This document shows positions 1-6,187 of a DNA stretch of 18,655 nt, piece by piece. Under the pieces are notes generated by a model. The model was not told the DNA's origin, searched no databases, and was given only the letters and a program-made list of their open reading frames with translations. Position numbers and translations under genes: made by a program. The stretch's first letter is position 1. Each line of letters starts with the position of its first letter. The stretch spans positions 1-18,655 of the forward strand of contig JAZPZS010000049.1 in assembly GCA_045544835.1 (NCBI GenBank), written 5' to 3'. The DNA comes from UBA1189 sp045544835 (GTDB taxonomy: Bacteria > Bacteroidota > Bacteroidia > Bacteroidales > Bacteroidaceae).

Positions 1-2
1 AG

Positions 3-621
3 GCTCGCAAGTTGGAGAATCGTACCGATATCACCCTTGCTGCCCTTTGGAATTCGATGCTCAGGAGTATGCTCCGGCAACCTTGACAGACGACTTTGAG
101 TCGTGGTACCAGGAGGCACTCGAGCGCAGCCCCGATATGGCCCTGGCACGCGAGGGACGTGAGGTGCGCCGTAGCGAACTGTCCTTGTCCAAGACGATGC
201 ACTTGCCCACACTATCAGCTACCTATATCAATGAGCGTCATCGTACAGGTGAACGTTCACAGGGCTTTACCGTAGGCATGAATCTTCCCCTCTGGGCCAA
301 CAAGAACCGTGTGCGCTCGGCACGCACGGCACTCAGTGCAGCCGAAGCCCGTGAGGCCGATGCCGAGTTGCAGCTGCGTAGCCAACTGCTGGAGGGGTAT
401 GAGCGCGTGCGAGGACTGCAACATACAGCCGACCTCTATCGCCGTGCACTCGCCGAGGCCAACAACAGTGAGATGCTGGCTCGCGCTATGGACGAGGGCT
501 TCATCTCCGTGCTTGAGTATCTGCAGGGCATAGAGCTCTATTACGACTACCTCGACCGTAGCCTCAATGCCGACGTGAGTATCATCGCGCGCTTGCCGAG
601 CTCGAAGCTTGGAGACTGTAG
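3..621 (+). pseudogene. TolC/CzcC-family outer-membrane efflux protein, C-terminal part, two frameshifts
   Basis: This is the C-terminal half of an outer-membrane efflux channel subunit of the TolC/CzcC type, which forms the trimeric exit duct of RND pumps; the N-terminal half lies off the left edge. Three frame segments together make one good family protein. Bases 3-59 encode ARKLENRTDITLAALWN, the helical hairpin style of the family. From about base 59 to 574 the frame moves by one base and carries LPTLSATY, a GMNLPLW strand and a long Ala/Glu/Arg-rich helix ending YYDYLDRSLNA. At 572-577 the frame moves again, giving EYHRALAELEAWRL and a TAG at 619-621, which is how such proteins normally end. 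Both shifts are explained by loss of one base (a GAACGTGAG-like string now reads GACGTGAG). Read straight through, the middle frame would run on to 736 with an unrelated tail. Family assignment is strong; whether the shifts are biological or sequencing errors is open. Confidence 0.75.
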
Positions 622-833
622 CTCGTGGCATTGCCGTATTATTCTCCACTGTTCTATCCTTGACGCAAGGATGTTACGAAACGAAATGCCGATGTGTCGC
701 CCATCGCAGGTATCATTGTCAGTATTAGATACTTGATGGCGACACATCTTCGTATCTACAGGTGAGCAAAGTTCATAAATCGGTTGGCATTGGCAAAGGG
801 GAAGTTCTCAAAACACAAATAATCAATGATTAG
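609..833 (+). pseudogene. Possible decayed remnant of an RND adaptor (membrane-fusion lipoprotein)
   Basis: Directly after the outer-membrane factor, where efflux operons usually carry the periplasmic adaptor, three short frame segments look like pieces of such a protein. Bases 609-690 encode a hydrophobic leader, IAVLFSTVLSLTQGC, resembling a lipoprotein signal. Bases 691-726, in another frame, encode DVSPIAGIIVSI, like the start of the adaptor's barrel-sandwich (lipoyl-like) domain. Bases 738-830, back in the first frame, encode LQVSKVHKSVGIGKGEVL, like the part of that domain ending in GKGxxL. The usual spacer between the lipoprotein cysteine and this domain is missing, and TAG at 831-833 ends the remnant. 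No RND pump gene follows. The match rests on short motifs only, so it may be coincidental, but context and order agree with a degraded operon. Confidence 0.35.
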
Positions 834-861
834 TCACAAAGAACTCTACAAAAACCTATAC

Positions 862-896
862 TGCGTTTTCCCTGTTTTTTAGCCAGGGAAAACGCA
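862..896. terminator. Perfect 13-bp hairpin, possible terminator
   Basis: Bases 862-874 (TGCGTTTTCCCTG) are exactly complementary to 884-896, with a 9-base loop rich in T. It lies downstream of the efflux remnants. There is no strong T run directly after the stem on the plus strand; on the minus strand a TTTTT follows 8 bases beyond the stem. It may terminate transcription leaving the remnant operon or shield the fimbrial promoter from read-through. Confidence 0.45.
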
Positions 897-949
897 TTAT
901 AATTTCATTAATCATTACAACTTATTACTTTCAGATAATCAGAATTTTG

Positions 950-1091
950 TCTCACACAGATCTCACGAATCTCACGAAGAACGCATCATTACACTCGCGT
1001 TTGCCATCCGGCTGAAAACACTCGGCGAAGCCGACAAGCTGCGAGCCTTCTGCGATGCAGCCTCTGTGAGATTTGTGAGATCTGTGTGAAA
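950..1091. repeat. Inverted-repeat intergenic element of about 140 bp
   Basis: The ends form a 15-base perfect inverted repeat: TCACACAGATCTCAC at 952-966 pairs with GTGAGATCTGTGTGA at 1075-1089. Pairing continues inward imperfectly through an AATCTCAC / GTGAGATTT step and a GCATC / GATGC step. Each arm contains the short iterated unit TCTCAC. The interior holds CTCGGCGAAGCCGA, itself a small palindrome. No transposase or long open frame is present. The shape fits a REP- or MITE-like non-autonomous element or a long cruciform; I cannot tell its copy number from this window. Confidence 0.6.
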
Positions 1092-1157
1092 TCAAATATT
1101 TGCGAGAGAAGAACCTATTGGACATAGATTATTAAGACATCATTTTAGAGCGATGGT

Positions 1158-1183
1158 GGCGAGCATATGCGCGTATGCTCGCC
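1158..1183. repeat. 10-bp palindrome with alternating purine/pyrimidine core
   Basis: GGCGAGCATA at 1158-1167 is exactly complementary to TATGCTCGCC at 1174-1183, with a 6-base TGCGCG loop. The central 16 bases, GCATATGCGCGTATGC, alternate purine and pyrimidine strictly. It lies about 105 bases upstream of the predicted fimbrial promoter. Its role is unknown; a structured operator or the foot of an upstream transcript are both possible. Confidence 0.5.
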
Positions 1184-1232
1184 GTCAATCAATAAAAAAC
1201 CTAGTCTTTCTCATCTTGATGCTAAAAGGGAA

Positions 1233-1268
1233 GAGCCTTATGAATTGTTAAAATTCAGTAGAAGGCTC
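1233..1268. promoter_or_regulatory. Imperfect hairpin just upstream of the fimbrial promoter
   Basis: GAGCCTT (1233-1239) pairs with AAGGCTC (1262-1268), and TGAATT (1241-1246) pairs with AATTCA (1252-1257), with a small asymmetric bulge between the two helices. It ends about 19 bases before the promoter's -33 element, a plausible position for an activator or repressor site. This is inferred from position only. Confidence 0.3.
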
Positions 1269-1286
1269 ACGTTTCTCTCGCTAAAA

Positions 1287-1318
1287 GTTGTACAGTTTAA
1301 TTAAAGGAAGTAAATTTG
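1287..1318 (+). promoter_or_regulatory. Predicted Bacteroidetes sigma-ABfr-type promoter for the fimbrial operon
   Basis: TAAATTTG at 1311-1318 matches the Bacteroidetes -7 consensus TAnnTTTG exactly, and GTTG at 1287-1290 gives a -33 TTG with a 20-base spacer, which is typical. Transcription would begin near 1325, leaving a leader of about 90 bases before the ATG at 1414. The leader contains a palindromic, strictly alternating purine/pyrimidine run at 1339-1362. Confidence 0.6.
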
Positions 1319-1338
1319 CTATAATTTCGCTTGTGCGC

Positions 1339-1362
1339 TGCGCGCATATACGTACGTATGCG
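1339..1362 (+). promoter_or_regulatory. Alternating purine/pyrimidine palindrome in the 5' leader
   Basis: Twenty-four bases from 1339 to 1362 alternate pyrimidine and purine without a break. Within them CGCATA (1343-1348) is complementary to TATGCG (1357-1362) around TACGTACG. It can form a hairpin in the leader RNA, and the DNA is of the kind that can adopt Z-form under negative supercoiling. It shares its GCATAT...GTATGC character with the palindrome at 1158-1183. Confidence 0.4.
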
Positions 1363-1413
1363 AAGTAAGAAGCGGCAAACAAGAGGAATTACAAACAACA
1401 ACGATAACCGCAA

Positions 1414-2712
1414 ATGAACCGAATGGCAAGACGACTTTTTCTGATGTTGCTGCTCATCGTAGGAGCAGCGGACATCATAGCGCAGTCGTCTGTCAAACAT
1501 GGCCGACAGAAGAGCCTGATGGGCATCGAGGTGCATTTCCGATGGGACGACTCGCGGCTCGACCTCGGCTACATGGGCAATGAGCGCACCTTCGAGCGGT
1601 TTGCCGAGGTTATCGACTCCATTGGTCTCCACATGATTGACTCCGTAGTCATCGTGTCGCAATCATCGCCCGAAGGTACCTACGAACATAACAGACGACT
1701 CTCGCAGCGCCGTGCCGCTACCATGCGCCGTGCCATCGAGTCGCGTCATCCCGAGCTGATAGGCCGCCTCCACGTGCACCCCGACGGCGAGTCGTGGCAA
1801 CGCCTGCGCGAATATGTGGTTAACGACACGCAAATGAAGCAGAGCACCATAGAACAGGTGCTTCGCGTCATCGACGCCGATGTGAACATAGGCACCAAGA
1901 AGTGGCGCATGGAGCAGCTCCCTGTCTACCGTTACCTCTACCGAACCTACTACCCACGTATCCGTAACTCGGTGTTCTGTATCATCTACTTCGACATTCC
2001 CGCCCCTGTTGCCGGTATCGAAGAACCTAAGTATTGGGTAGAACTGCCTGTTTTCCTGGAGGAAAGTGTCCCGATTCAATATACCCCAAAAGAGCCTGCA
2101 CTGAGCATCAAGACCAACCTGCTCGCCGATGCCTTCTTCGTGCCGGGATGGAGCTGGGCACCCGTGCTCAATGTGGCTTTGGAGTGGTATCCGCGCCATT
2201 CGTCCTGGACCGTGATGGGCGAATATTCGTTCCCGTGGTGGGATCGCGACCCTACACATCACTACCTACAGATGCTCAACTGGCATTTGGAGGCACGCCA
2301 CTACTATACATATACCCATCGTCATGTGGGCTGGTATGCCGCGCCGTATGTCCACTACAACCTCTACGACTTCAGCTTCAATGCAGAGGATGCCTGGCAG
2401 GGCGAAGGTGTTGGAGCAGGATTGAGCGTAGGCTACACCACCTATCTTGACAATAGCCGACGCTGGAAGATAGAGTGTTTCCTGCGCATGGGATATTATG
2501 AAACCCGTTATGACCCCTACCATGCCGGCGACCCCTATAAGGGTAAGTACTACTACGACTGGGAGGGCGATGTGGAGGACTTCATCCGCCGCAACCACCG
2601 TCTGCGTTGGTTTGGCCCTACGGGAGTCGGCATCAGCGTGAGTTATGATCTCCTCTATCGTCCTGAGCGTAGGGGGATGCCAATGTCGTTCAAAGATTAC
2701 TTTACACCGTGA
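1414..2712 (+). CDS. OmpA-like/DUF3575 outer-membrane protein of fimbrial locus
   Basis: First gene of the fimbrial locus, 432 residues. Residues 1-24 form a Sec signal peptide (MARRLFLMLLLIVGAADIIAQ core, probable cleavage before Gln24). Residues about 75-110 resemble an OmpA C-terminal (peptidoglycan-binding type) segment: VVIVSQSSPEG, then NRRLSQRRA. From residue 230 it matches my knowledge of DUF3575: a KTNLLADA start, an ALEWYP strand, a PWWDRD turn at 274-279, then aromatic-rich alternating strands expected of a small beta barrel, ending in a Tyr/Arg-rich strand. DUF3575 proteins commonly head fimbrillin operons in Bacteroidales; the biochemical role is not established, and outer-membrane scaffolding or anchoring is my inference. 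A good promoter lies 95 bases upstream. The start lacks a Shine-Dalgarno sequence, normal for the phylum. The stop overlaps the next gene's GTG as GTGA. Confidence 0.8.
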   Translation: MNRMARRLFLMLLLIVGAADIIAQSSVKHGRQKSLMGIEVHFRWDDSRLDLGYMGNERTFERFAEVIDSIGLHMIDSVVIVSQSSPEGTYEHNRRLSQRRAATMRRAIESRHPELIGRLHVHPDGESWQRLREYVVNDTQMKQSTIEQVLRVIDADVNIGTKKWRMEQLPVYRYLYRTYYPRIRNSVFCIIYFDIPAPVAGIEEPKYWVELPVFLEESVPIQYTPKEPALSIKTNLLADAFFVPGWSWAPVLNVALEWYPRHSSWTVMGEYSFPWWDRDPTHHYLQMLNWHLEARHYYTYTHRHVGWYAAPYVHYNLYDFSFNAEDAWQGEGVGAGLSVGYTTYLDNSRRWKIECFLRMGYYETRYDPYHAGDPYKGKYYYDWEGDVEDFIRRNHRLRWFGPTGVGISVSYDLLYRPERRGMPMSFKDYFTP

Positions 2713-3866
2713 GACGAACTGGCCGACATATAACCCCTATCGTAGCGTTGATGATGATAATACTCAGCACCGCCATCTCATGTCATCGCAAACCCCTCTA
2801 CCTGGCACAGCGTGGCAATGTGTCGCTCACTACGGCAGTGTTTGACATACACCTCGATTTCCTATGGGGCGAACACTGGAAGGACGATCTCCAATATCCG
2901 TGGGACGAATCACAACACGGCAAACTCGGATATACTGAACCGCGAGGTGTGCGTAGCATCATCTACACCCTCGACGAACAGTATAATCGGTCAGTATACC
3001 TTAGCCGTAATATGAGCAACGAGGGAGGGCGCGTCAACCTCGCCACCAAAGAGAACTACGACATGCTCTTCTACAACAACGACACCGAGTATATTCTTTT
3101 CGACAGTGACGGTTCTACCTACTATGATGCCACCACAAGAAGCAGTACCAAGGCCAGCTACACCCGAGCGGCAAATGGGCACAACCAGCCCGACCAACTC
3201 TTTGGCACCCTGCTCAGCGAGGTCTACGTATCTGATGACCCAGGGGATTACGTTATGGAATATGCCGAGGATGGCAGCGTACTTTACGTATACCGCATCG
3301 AAGCCACATTGCGTCCCTACACCTTCATCTACCTATACCAGATTATTGTGCTCAACAACAATGATGAGAATGGAGCACGCATCACCGGTGCCGAGGGTAT
3401 CACAGCCAACGGCCTGGCACGCAGTGTGAGCCTTTTCACCCGAAAGACCGATACTGCAGCCATCTCGCTTACACAAGACGAGGTACAGCCCCTTGTGGCA
3501 AACCTTCCCTTGCGTTTGCCAGATGGTAGAGATACGATAGGCGACATCTTTGCTGCACGCTTGCAGACCTGGGGACTGCCCGGTATCACTCCCATTCAAG
3601 AGGTATCGCGCGGCACAGGTGTTGGCGATGTTGATTCCACCTTTGTTGGTGTAGGTCTCAAGTTGCGTAGCGGCTACACCTACGTGATGCAGAAGAACGT
3701 TACCGAGCAGATGCGCTCGCGTCCAGGCGGGGGTGTTGTCACTCTTGTCATTGATGCAGCCAAGGAAATCCCCGATACGCTAATCAACAAACCTGTTACC
3801 GATGGCGGATTTGGCGCATCGGTCAACCAGTGGGACAATGGAATAAATGCAGATTTCACAATATAA
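2709..3866 (+). CDS. DUF5119-like fimbrial lipoprotein
   Basis: A 385-residue predicted lipoprotein. Residues 1-25 carry a basic start, a hydrophobic core IVALMMIILSTA and a lipobox ending at Cys25 (AISC). The start is GTG at 2709, overlapping the previous TGA (GTGA), which implies translational coupling; the first ATG (2751) would leave too short a signal peptide. The body has a WGEHW motif near residue 53, a DMLFYNNDTEYILF strand pair, and alternating beta-strand patterns ending in a Gly/Thr-rich C-terminus (VNQWDNG). Position after a DUF3575 gene and before fimbrillins, plus size and signal type, fits the DUF5119 family; I recognise it by context and general pattern rather than by a unique motif. 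Likely role: accessory or assembly lipoprotein of the pilus, facing periplasm or surface. A Mfa2/FimB-like anchor is an alternative. Confidence 0.6.
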   Translation: MRRTGRHITPIVALMMIILSTAISCHRKPLYLAQRGNVSLTTAVFDIHLDFLWGEHWKDDLQYPWDESQHGKLGYTEPRGVRSIIYTLDEQYNRSVYLSRNMSNEGGRVNLATKENYDMLFYNNDTEYILFDSDGSTYYDATTRSSTKASYTRAANGHNQPDQLFGTLLSEVYVSDDPGDYVMEYAEDGSVLYVYRIEATLRPYTFIYLYQIIVLNNNDENGARITGAEGITANGLARSVSLFTRKTDTAAISLTQDEVQPLVANLPLRLPDGRDTIGDIFAARLQTWGLPGITPIQEVSRGTGVGDVDSTFVGVGLKLRSGYTYVMQKNVTEQMRSRPGGGVVTLVIDAAKEIPDTLINKPVTDGGFGASVNQWDNGINADFTI

Positions 3867-3892
3867 TAGAACTATATTTATAACTAAAAAGA

Positions 3893-3932
3893 AAGGAGGC
3901 AATAAATGGATAGAGGTGTAAAGAGACAATAA
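3893..3932 (+). promoter_or_regulatory. Shine-Dalgarno-led mini-ORF in the spacer before the major fimbrillin
   Basis: The 123-base gap between 3866 and 3990 contains AAAGGAGG at 3892-3899, a near-perfect ribosome binding site, 6 bases before an ATG at 3906. That ATG opens an eight-codon frame (MDRGVKRQ, TAA at 3930-3932). The real fimbrillin start at 3990 has only A/T-rich sequence upstream. TATATTTA at 3873-3880 resembles a weak -7 element, so the gap could hold a second promoter. A leader peptide is possible, but the motif could be chance. Confidence 0.3.
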
Positions 3933-3989
3933 AAGGTATGATAAACTAACAAAACAAACATTTTTTATTAACTATCAAATTTTTATTTT

Positions 3990-5123
3990 ATGAAGAAACA
4001 GTATTTATGGATGGCAGCTGCCGCAACAATGTTTGCAGCGTGCTCACAGACCGATCTGGTAAATGAAATTCCAGAAAGAGCCCCGAAGGCTATTGAGTTC
4101 GAAGGAGCATTTATCGACAACACAACTCGCTCCGAGAACAATGAAACTCAGTATACTAACACTTTCTCTGATTTCCATCAGGACTTTGGTGTATGGGGAT
4201 ACAAAAAGATTGTAAATGATTTCATACAAGTATTTAACAACAAAGAGGTAGAAGTAACAAAGAGCGCAAATGGTGAAGCATACACCTATGAAGGATTAGT
4301 AGCCTGGGACAATGCTGCTAGTGAATATCATTTTTATGCGGCAGCACCCCAATCTCACAATTGGACTTTTGTGGAAAAGGTCGATGACACATTTAATCCT
4401 TATTTCAAGACATCTGTTAATTTGACAGGAACTCCGGTCAATAAGAACAAAGCAGTGCACGAGCTCGTATTGAATGAACCTGGAAGTTCAAACGATCTGT
4501 TGATTGCAGCACCGACAACACCTATAAAATTCCAAGACGTACAATTAAACTTCATACACATCATGTCACGCTTGAATATCCGTGTTCAACGCCCTCAAGA
4601 CTTGACAAGAGACATGTATATCTATGAAGTAAGCGTTAGGAATTTGCATGTAGCTGGAGATTTCGACGAAAGCAAAGCTTCCGCTGATCCTTCAGGTTCT
4701 TATGAGCGCTGGACTCAAACAGGTGATAGAGATAATACAACCTACACATCTTCTTTCACTGACGAGACTGATGGATATTTAACAGTAGCTAAGGGTGCAG
4801 ACCGTAACGTTATGCAAACCTTGATTGTGCCCCAGCCTGCAAAAGTTGAAGACATCGCAGTAGACGGAAGCGATGCAAGCACTCGTGAAGAACCCTATCT
4901 AATTATCGAGTATGGACTTGAGAACGAATCCGTTGAAGGTGGCATCGAAAAGTTTAGACAGTATTACAACTTGGCTAAGGCATTTGGCATAACCTCTGGT
5001 GAACTTCCCTTTAACGAAGGATGGGAAAACACACTGACCATTACTGTTAACTCTAAAGCCATTGGATTTACAAGTAAAGTATCTTCTTGGAGCACACACA
5101 ATGGCACACAAATACTGCAGTAA
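3990..5123 (+). CDS. Fimbrillin-family lipoprotein, probable major pilin
   Basis: A 377-residue fimbrillin-family protein. The signal peptide has a lipobox ending at Cys18 (MFAACSQ), so the precursor is exported by Sec and lipidated. Thr46-Arg47 is followed by a Ser/Asn-rich stretch; in type V pilins such an Arg is where a trypsin-like protease removes the N-terminal strand so that subunits can polymerise by strand exchange. The core shows fimbrillin features: FGVWGYK, YEGLVAWDNAASEYHFYAAAP, the LNFIHIMSRLNIRV strand typical of the family, and a C-terminal VSSW strand. The gene looks more AT-rich than its neighbours and is isolated by a spacer before it and a stem-loop after it, which suggests separate, high expression as the shaft subunit. 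Assignment to the family is firm; major-subunit status is inferred. Confidence 0.85.
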   Translation: MKKQYLWMAAAATMFAACSQTDLVNEIPERAPKAIEFEGAFIDNTTRSENNETQYTNTFSDFHQDFGVWGYKKIVNDFIQVFNNKEVEVTKSANGEAYTYEGLVAWDNAASEYHFYAAAPQSHNWTFVEKVDDTFNPYFKTSVNLTGTPVNKNKAVHELVLNEPGSSNDLLIAAPTTPIKFQDVQLNFIHIMSRLNIRVQRPQDLTRDMYIYEVSVRNLHVAGDFDESKASADPSGSYERWTQTGDRDNTTYTSSFTDETDGYLTVAKGADRNVMQTLIVPQPAKVEDIAVDGSDASTREEPYLIIEYGLENESVEGGIEKFRQYYNLAKAFGITSGELPFNEGWENTLTITVNSKAIGFTSKVSSWSTHNGTQILQ

Positions 5124-5135
5124 AATCTTAATTTA

Positions 5136-5167
5136 AGCCAAGTGGGGTTGAATGTCCCCACTTGGCT
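5136..5167 (+). promoter_or_regulatory. Perfect 12-bp stem-loop between first and second fimbrillin genes
   Basis: AGCCAAGTGGGG at 5136-5147 pairs exactly with CCCCACTTGGCT at 5156-5167 around an 8-base loop, starting 13 bases after the major fimbrillin stop. The stem is GC-rich at the top and not followed by a T run, so it looks less like an intrinsic terminator than a 3'-end stabiliser, processing site or leaky attenuator that would let the first fimbrillin be made in excess over the downstream genes. Confidence 0.6.
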
Positions 5168-5199
5168 ACAAAGAAAAAGAGAGTCACGTGTTGAGACAA

Positions 5200-6177
5200 A
5201 TGAAAATATATTATTGGATGCTGCTGTGTGTAGGCCTGATGGCCTGCAACAAGAAGTCGCATCCAAGCACCCCCGAAACGGTGGAGCAGGCTATTGGCAT
5301 GCTTGCAACATCGGCTACCTCGACACGTGCCCTAATATCCGATACCGAAGCCCTGCAAAGCGAAGGGTTCATCGTATACGGATACAAGCAGACACCTAAG
5401 ACTGGGACACAGGTGTTTGCCCACCAGCCTGTTAACTACAACTATGGCTGGACTTATGCCCCAACCCGCTATTGGGACATTGCCGCAAGTTATTATTTCG
5501 GGGCTTACAGCCCACAACACTTGACGGCGGAGCATAGCGGCACAGATTTGGAAGCGCATATCGTTGCTCTCAAGGCCCCCTATTGGCAGAAGATTGACGG
5601 CAACGAAACGGATATCATAGTAGCCACCAGTCAGGACGAGGCCAACAACTACCTCACACTCAACAACGGTGTAGTGGATTTGCACTTCGCCCACATACTC
5701 TCACAGTTGGAGGTGCAGTTTGTGCTCAGCCCCTTCCTAATGAACGAATATCGCCTACATGCTGTGGGCTACCAAAACGTACCGATAGCCAATGGTACTG
5801 CTACCTATAGGCTCAACTATACCACTCCTTCACAATCGGCGATGAATGTCATCTCCTTGAGCGCGACTCCTGTCGCTATGCTAGACAATACCGATGGGAT
5901 AGTCGTAGCAGAGACTGTGCAGGAGGTAACTACGCTCAAGCACATGGTGGTACCATTCAGCACCAACAATGCCAATGGCATAGAGATTGTCGTGGAATAT
6001 TCCGTGAACGGAATCAAGCGTACGGCAACAGCTATAACTAAATTTCAAACGTTGGAACCTGGGAAGCGCTATACATTAAGACTGACATTTGACAGCGGTG
6101 CAGAGATTAAGCCAGAGATTTATATTAATGAATGGAACGATGAGGAAGTGGACGAAGATGATAAGTATAATTGGTAG
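5200..6177 (+). CDS. Fimbrillin-family lipoprotein (second pilin)
   Basis: A 325-residue fimbrillin-like lipoprotein. I chose the ATG at 5200 because it places a compact signal peptide (MKIYYWMLLCVGLMAC) directly before the lipobox Cys16; the longer frame from 5152 would start inside the loop of the upstream stem-loop. Thr42-Arg43 lies about 27 residues after the lipid cysteine, matching the cleavage-arginine position in the previous gene. Family features are SEGFIVYGYKQ, a YWDIAASYYFGAYSP block, the LHFAHILSQLEVQFVL strand, LEPGKRYTLRLTF, and a C-terminal INEW strand. An acidic tail follows (DEEVDEDDKYNW), absent from the first fimbrillin. Likely an accessory or anchoring pilin of a type V pilus. 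The next gene starts 10 bases downstream, so co-translation is likely. Confidence 0.8.
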   Translation: MKIYYWMLLCVGLMACNKKSHPSTPETVEQAIGMLATSATSTRALISDTEALQSEGFIVYGYKQTPKTGTQVFAHQPVNYNYGWTYAPTRYWDIAASYYFGAYSPQHLTAEHSGTDLEAHIVALKAPYWQKIDGNETDIIVATSQDEANNYLTLNNGVVDLHFAHILSQLEVQFVLSPFLMNEYRLHAVGYQNVPIANGTATYRLNYTTPSQSAMNVISLSATPVAMLDNTDGIVVAETVQEVTTLKHMVVPFSTNNANGIEIVVEYSVNGIKRTATAITKFQTLEPGKRYTLRLTFDSGAEIKPEIYINEWNDEEVDEDDKYNW

Positions 6178-6187
6178 ACATGCAGCA

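Noticed and set aside
257..649. Minus-strand frame of 130 codons opposite the efflux gene
   Set aside because: A shadow of the TolC-family coding sequence; the plus-strand translation matches a known family.
950..1091. Insertion sequence
   Set aside because: Inverted ends are present, but there is no transposase frame in the 140 bases between them; it can only be a non-autonomous element or a structural repeat.
1263..1357. Possible Mpi-type invertible promoter: ATACGTACGT at 1348-1357 is close to ARACGTWCGT
   Set aside because: The partner site upstream (near 1263-1272) matches too few positions, and no matched inverted repeats longer than about 7 bases flank the promoter. No basis to call a phase switch from one sequence.
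2034..2450. Plus-strand frame of 138 codons inside the DUF3575 gene
   Set aside because: It lies wholly inside a well-supported gene in another frame, with no signal or domain.
5152..5199. Upstream ATG extension of the second fimbrillin gene
   Set aside because: It begins in the loop of the stem-loop at 5136-5167 and would place 16 polar residues ahead of a complete lipoprotein signal peptide.
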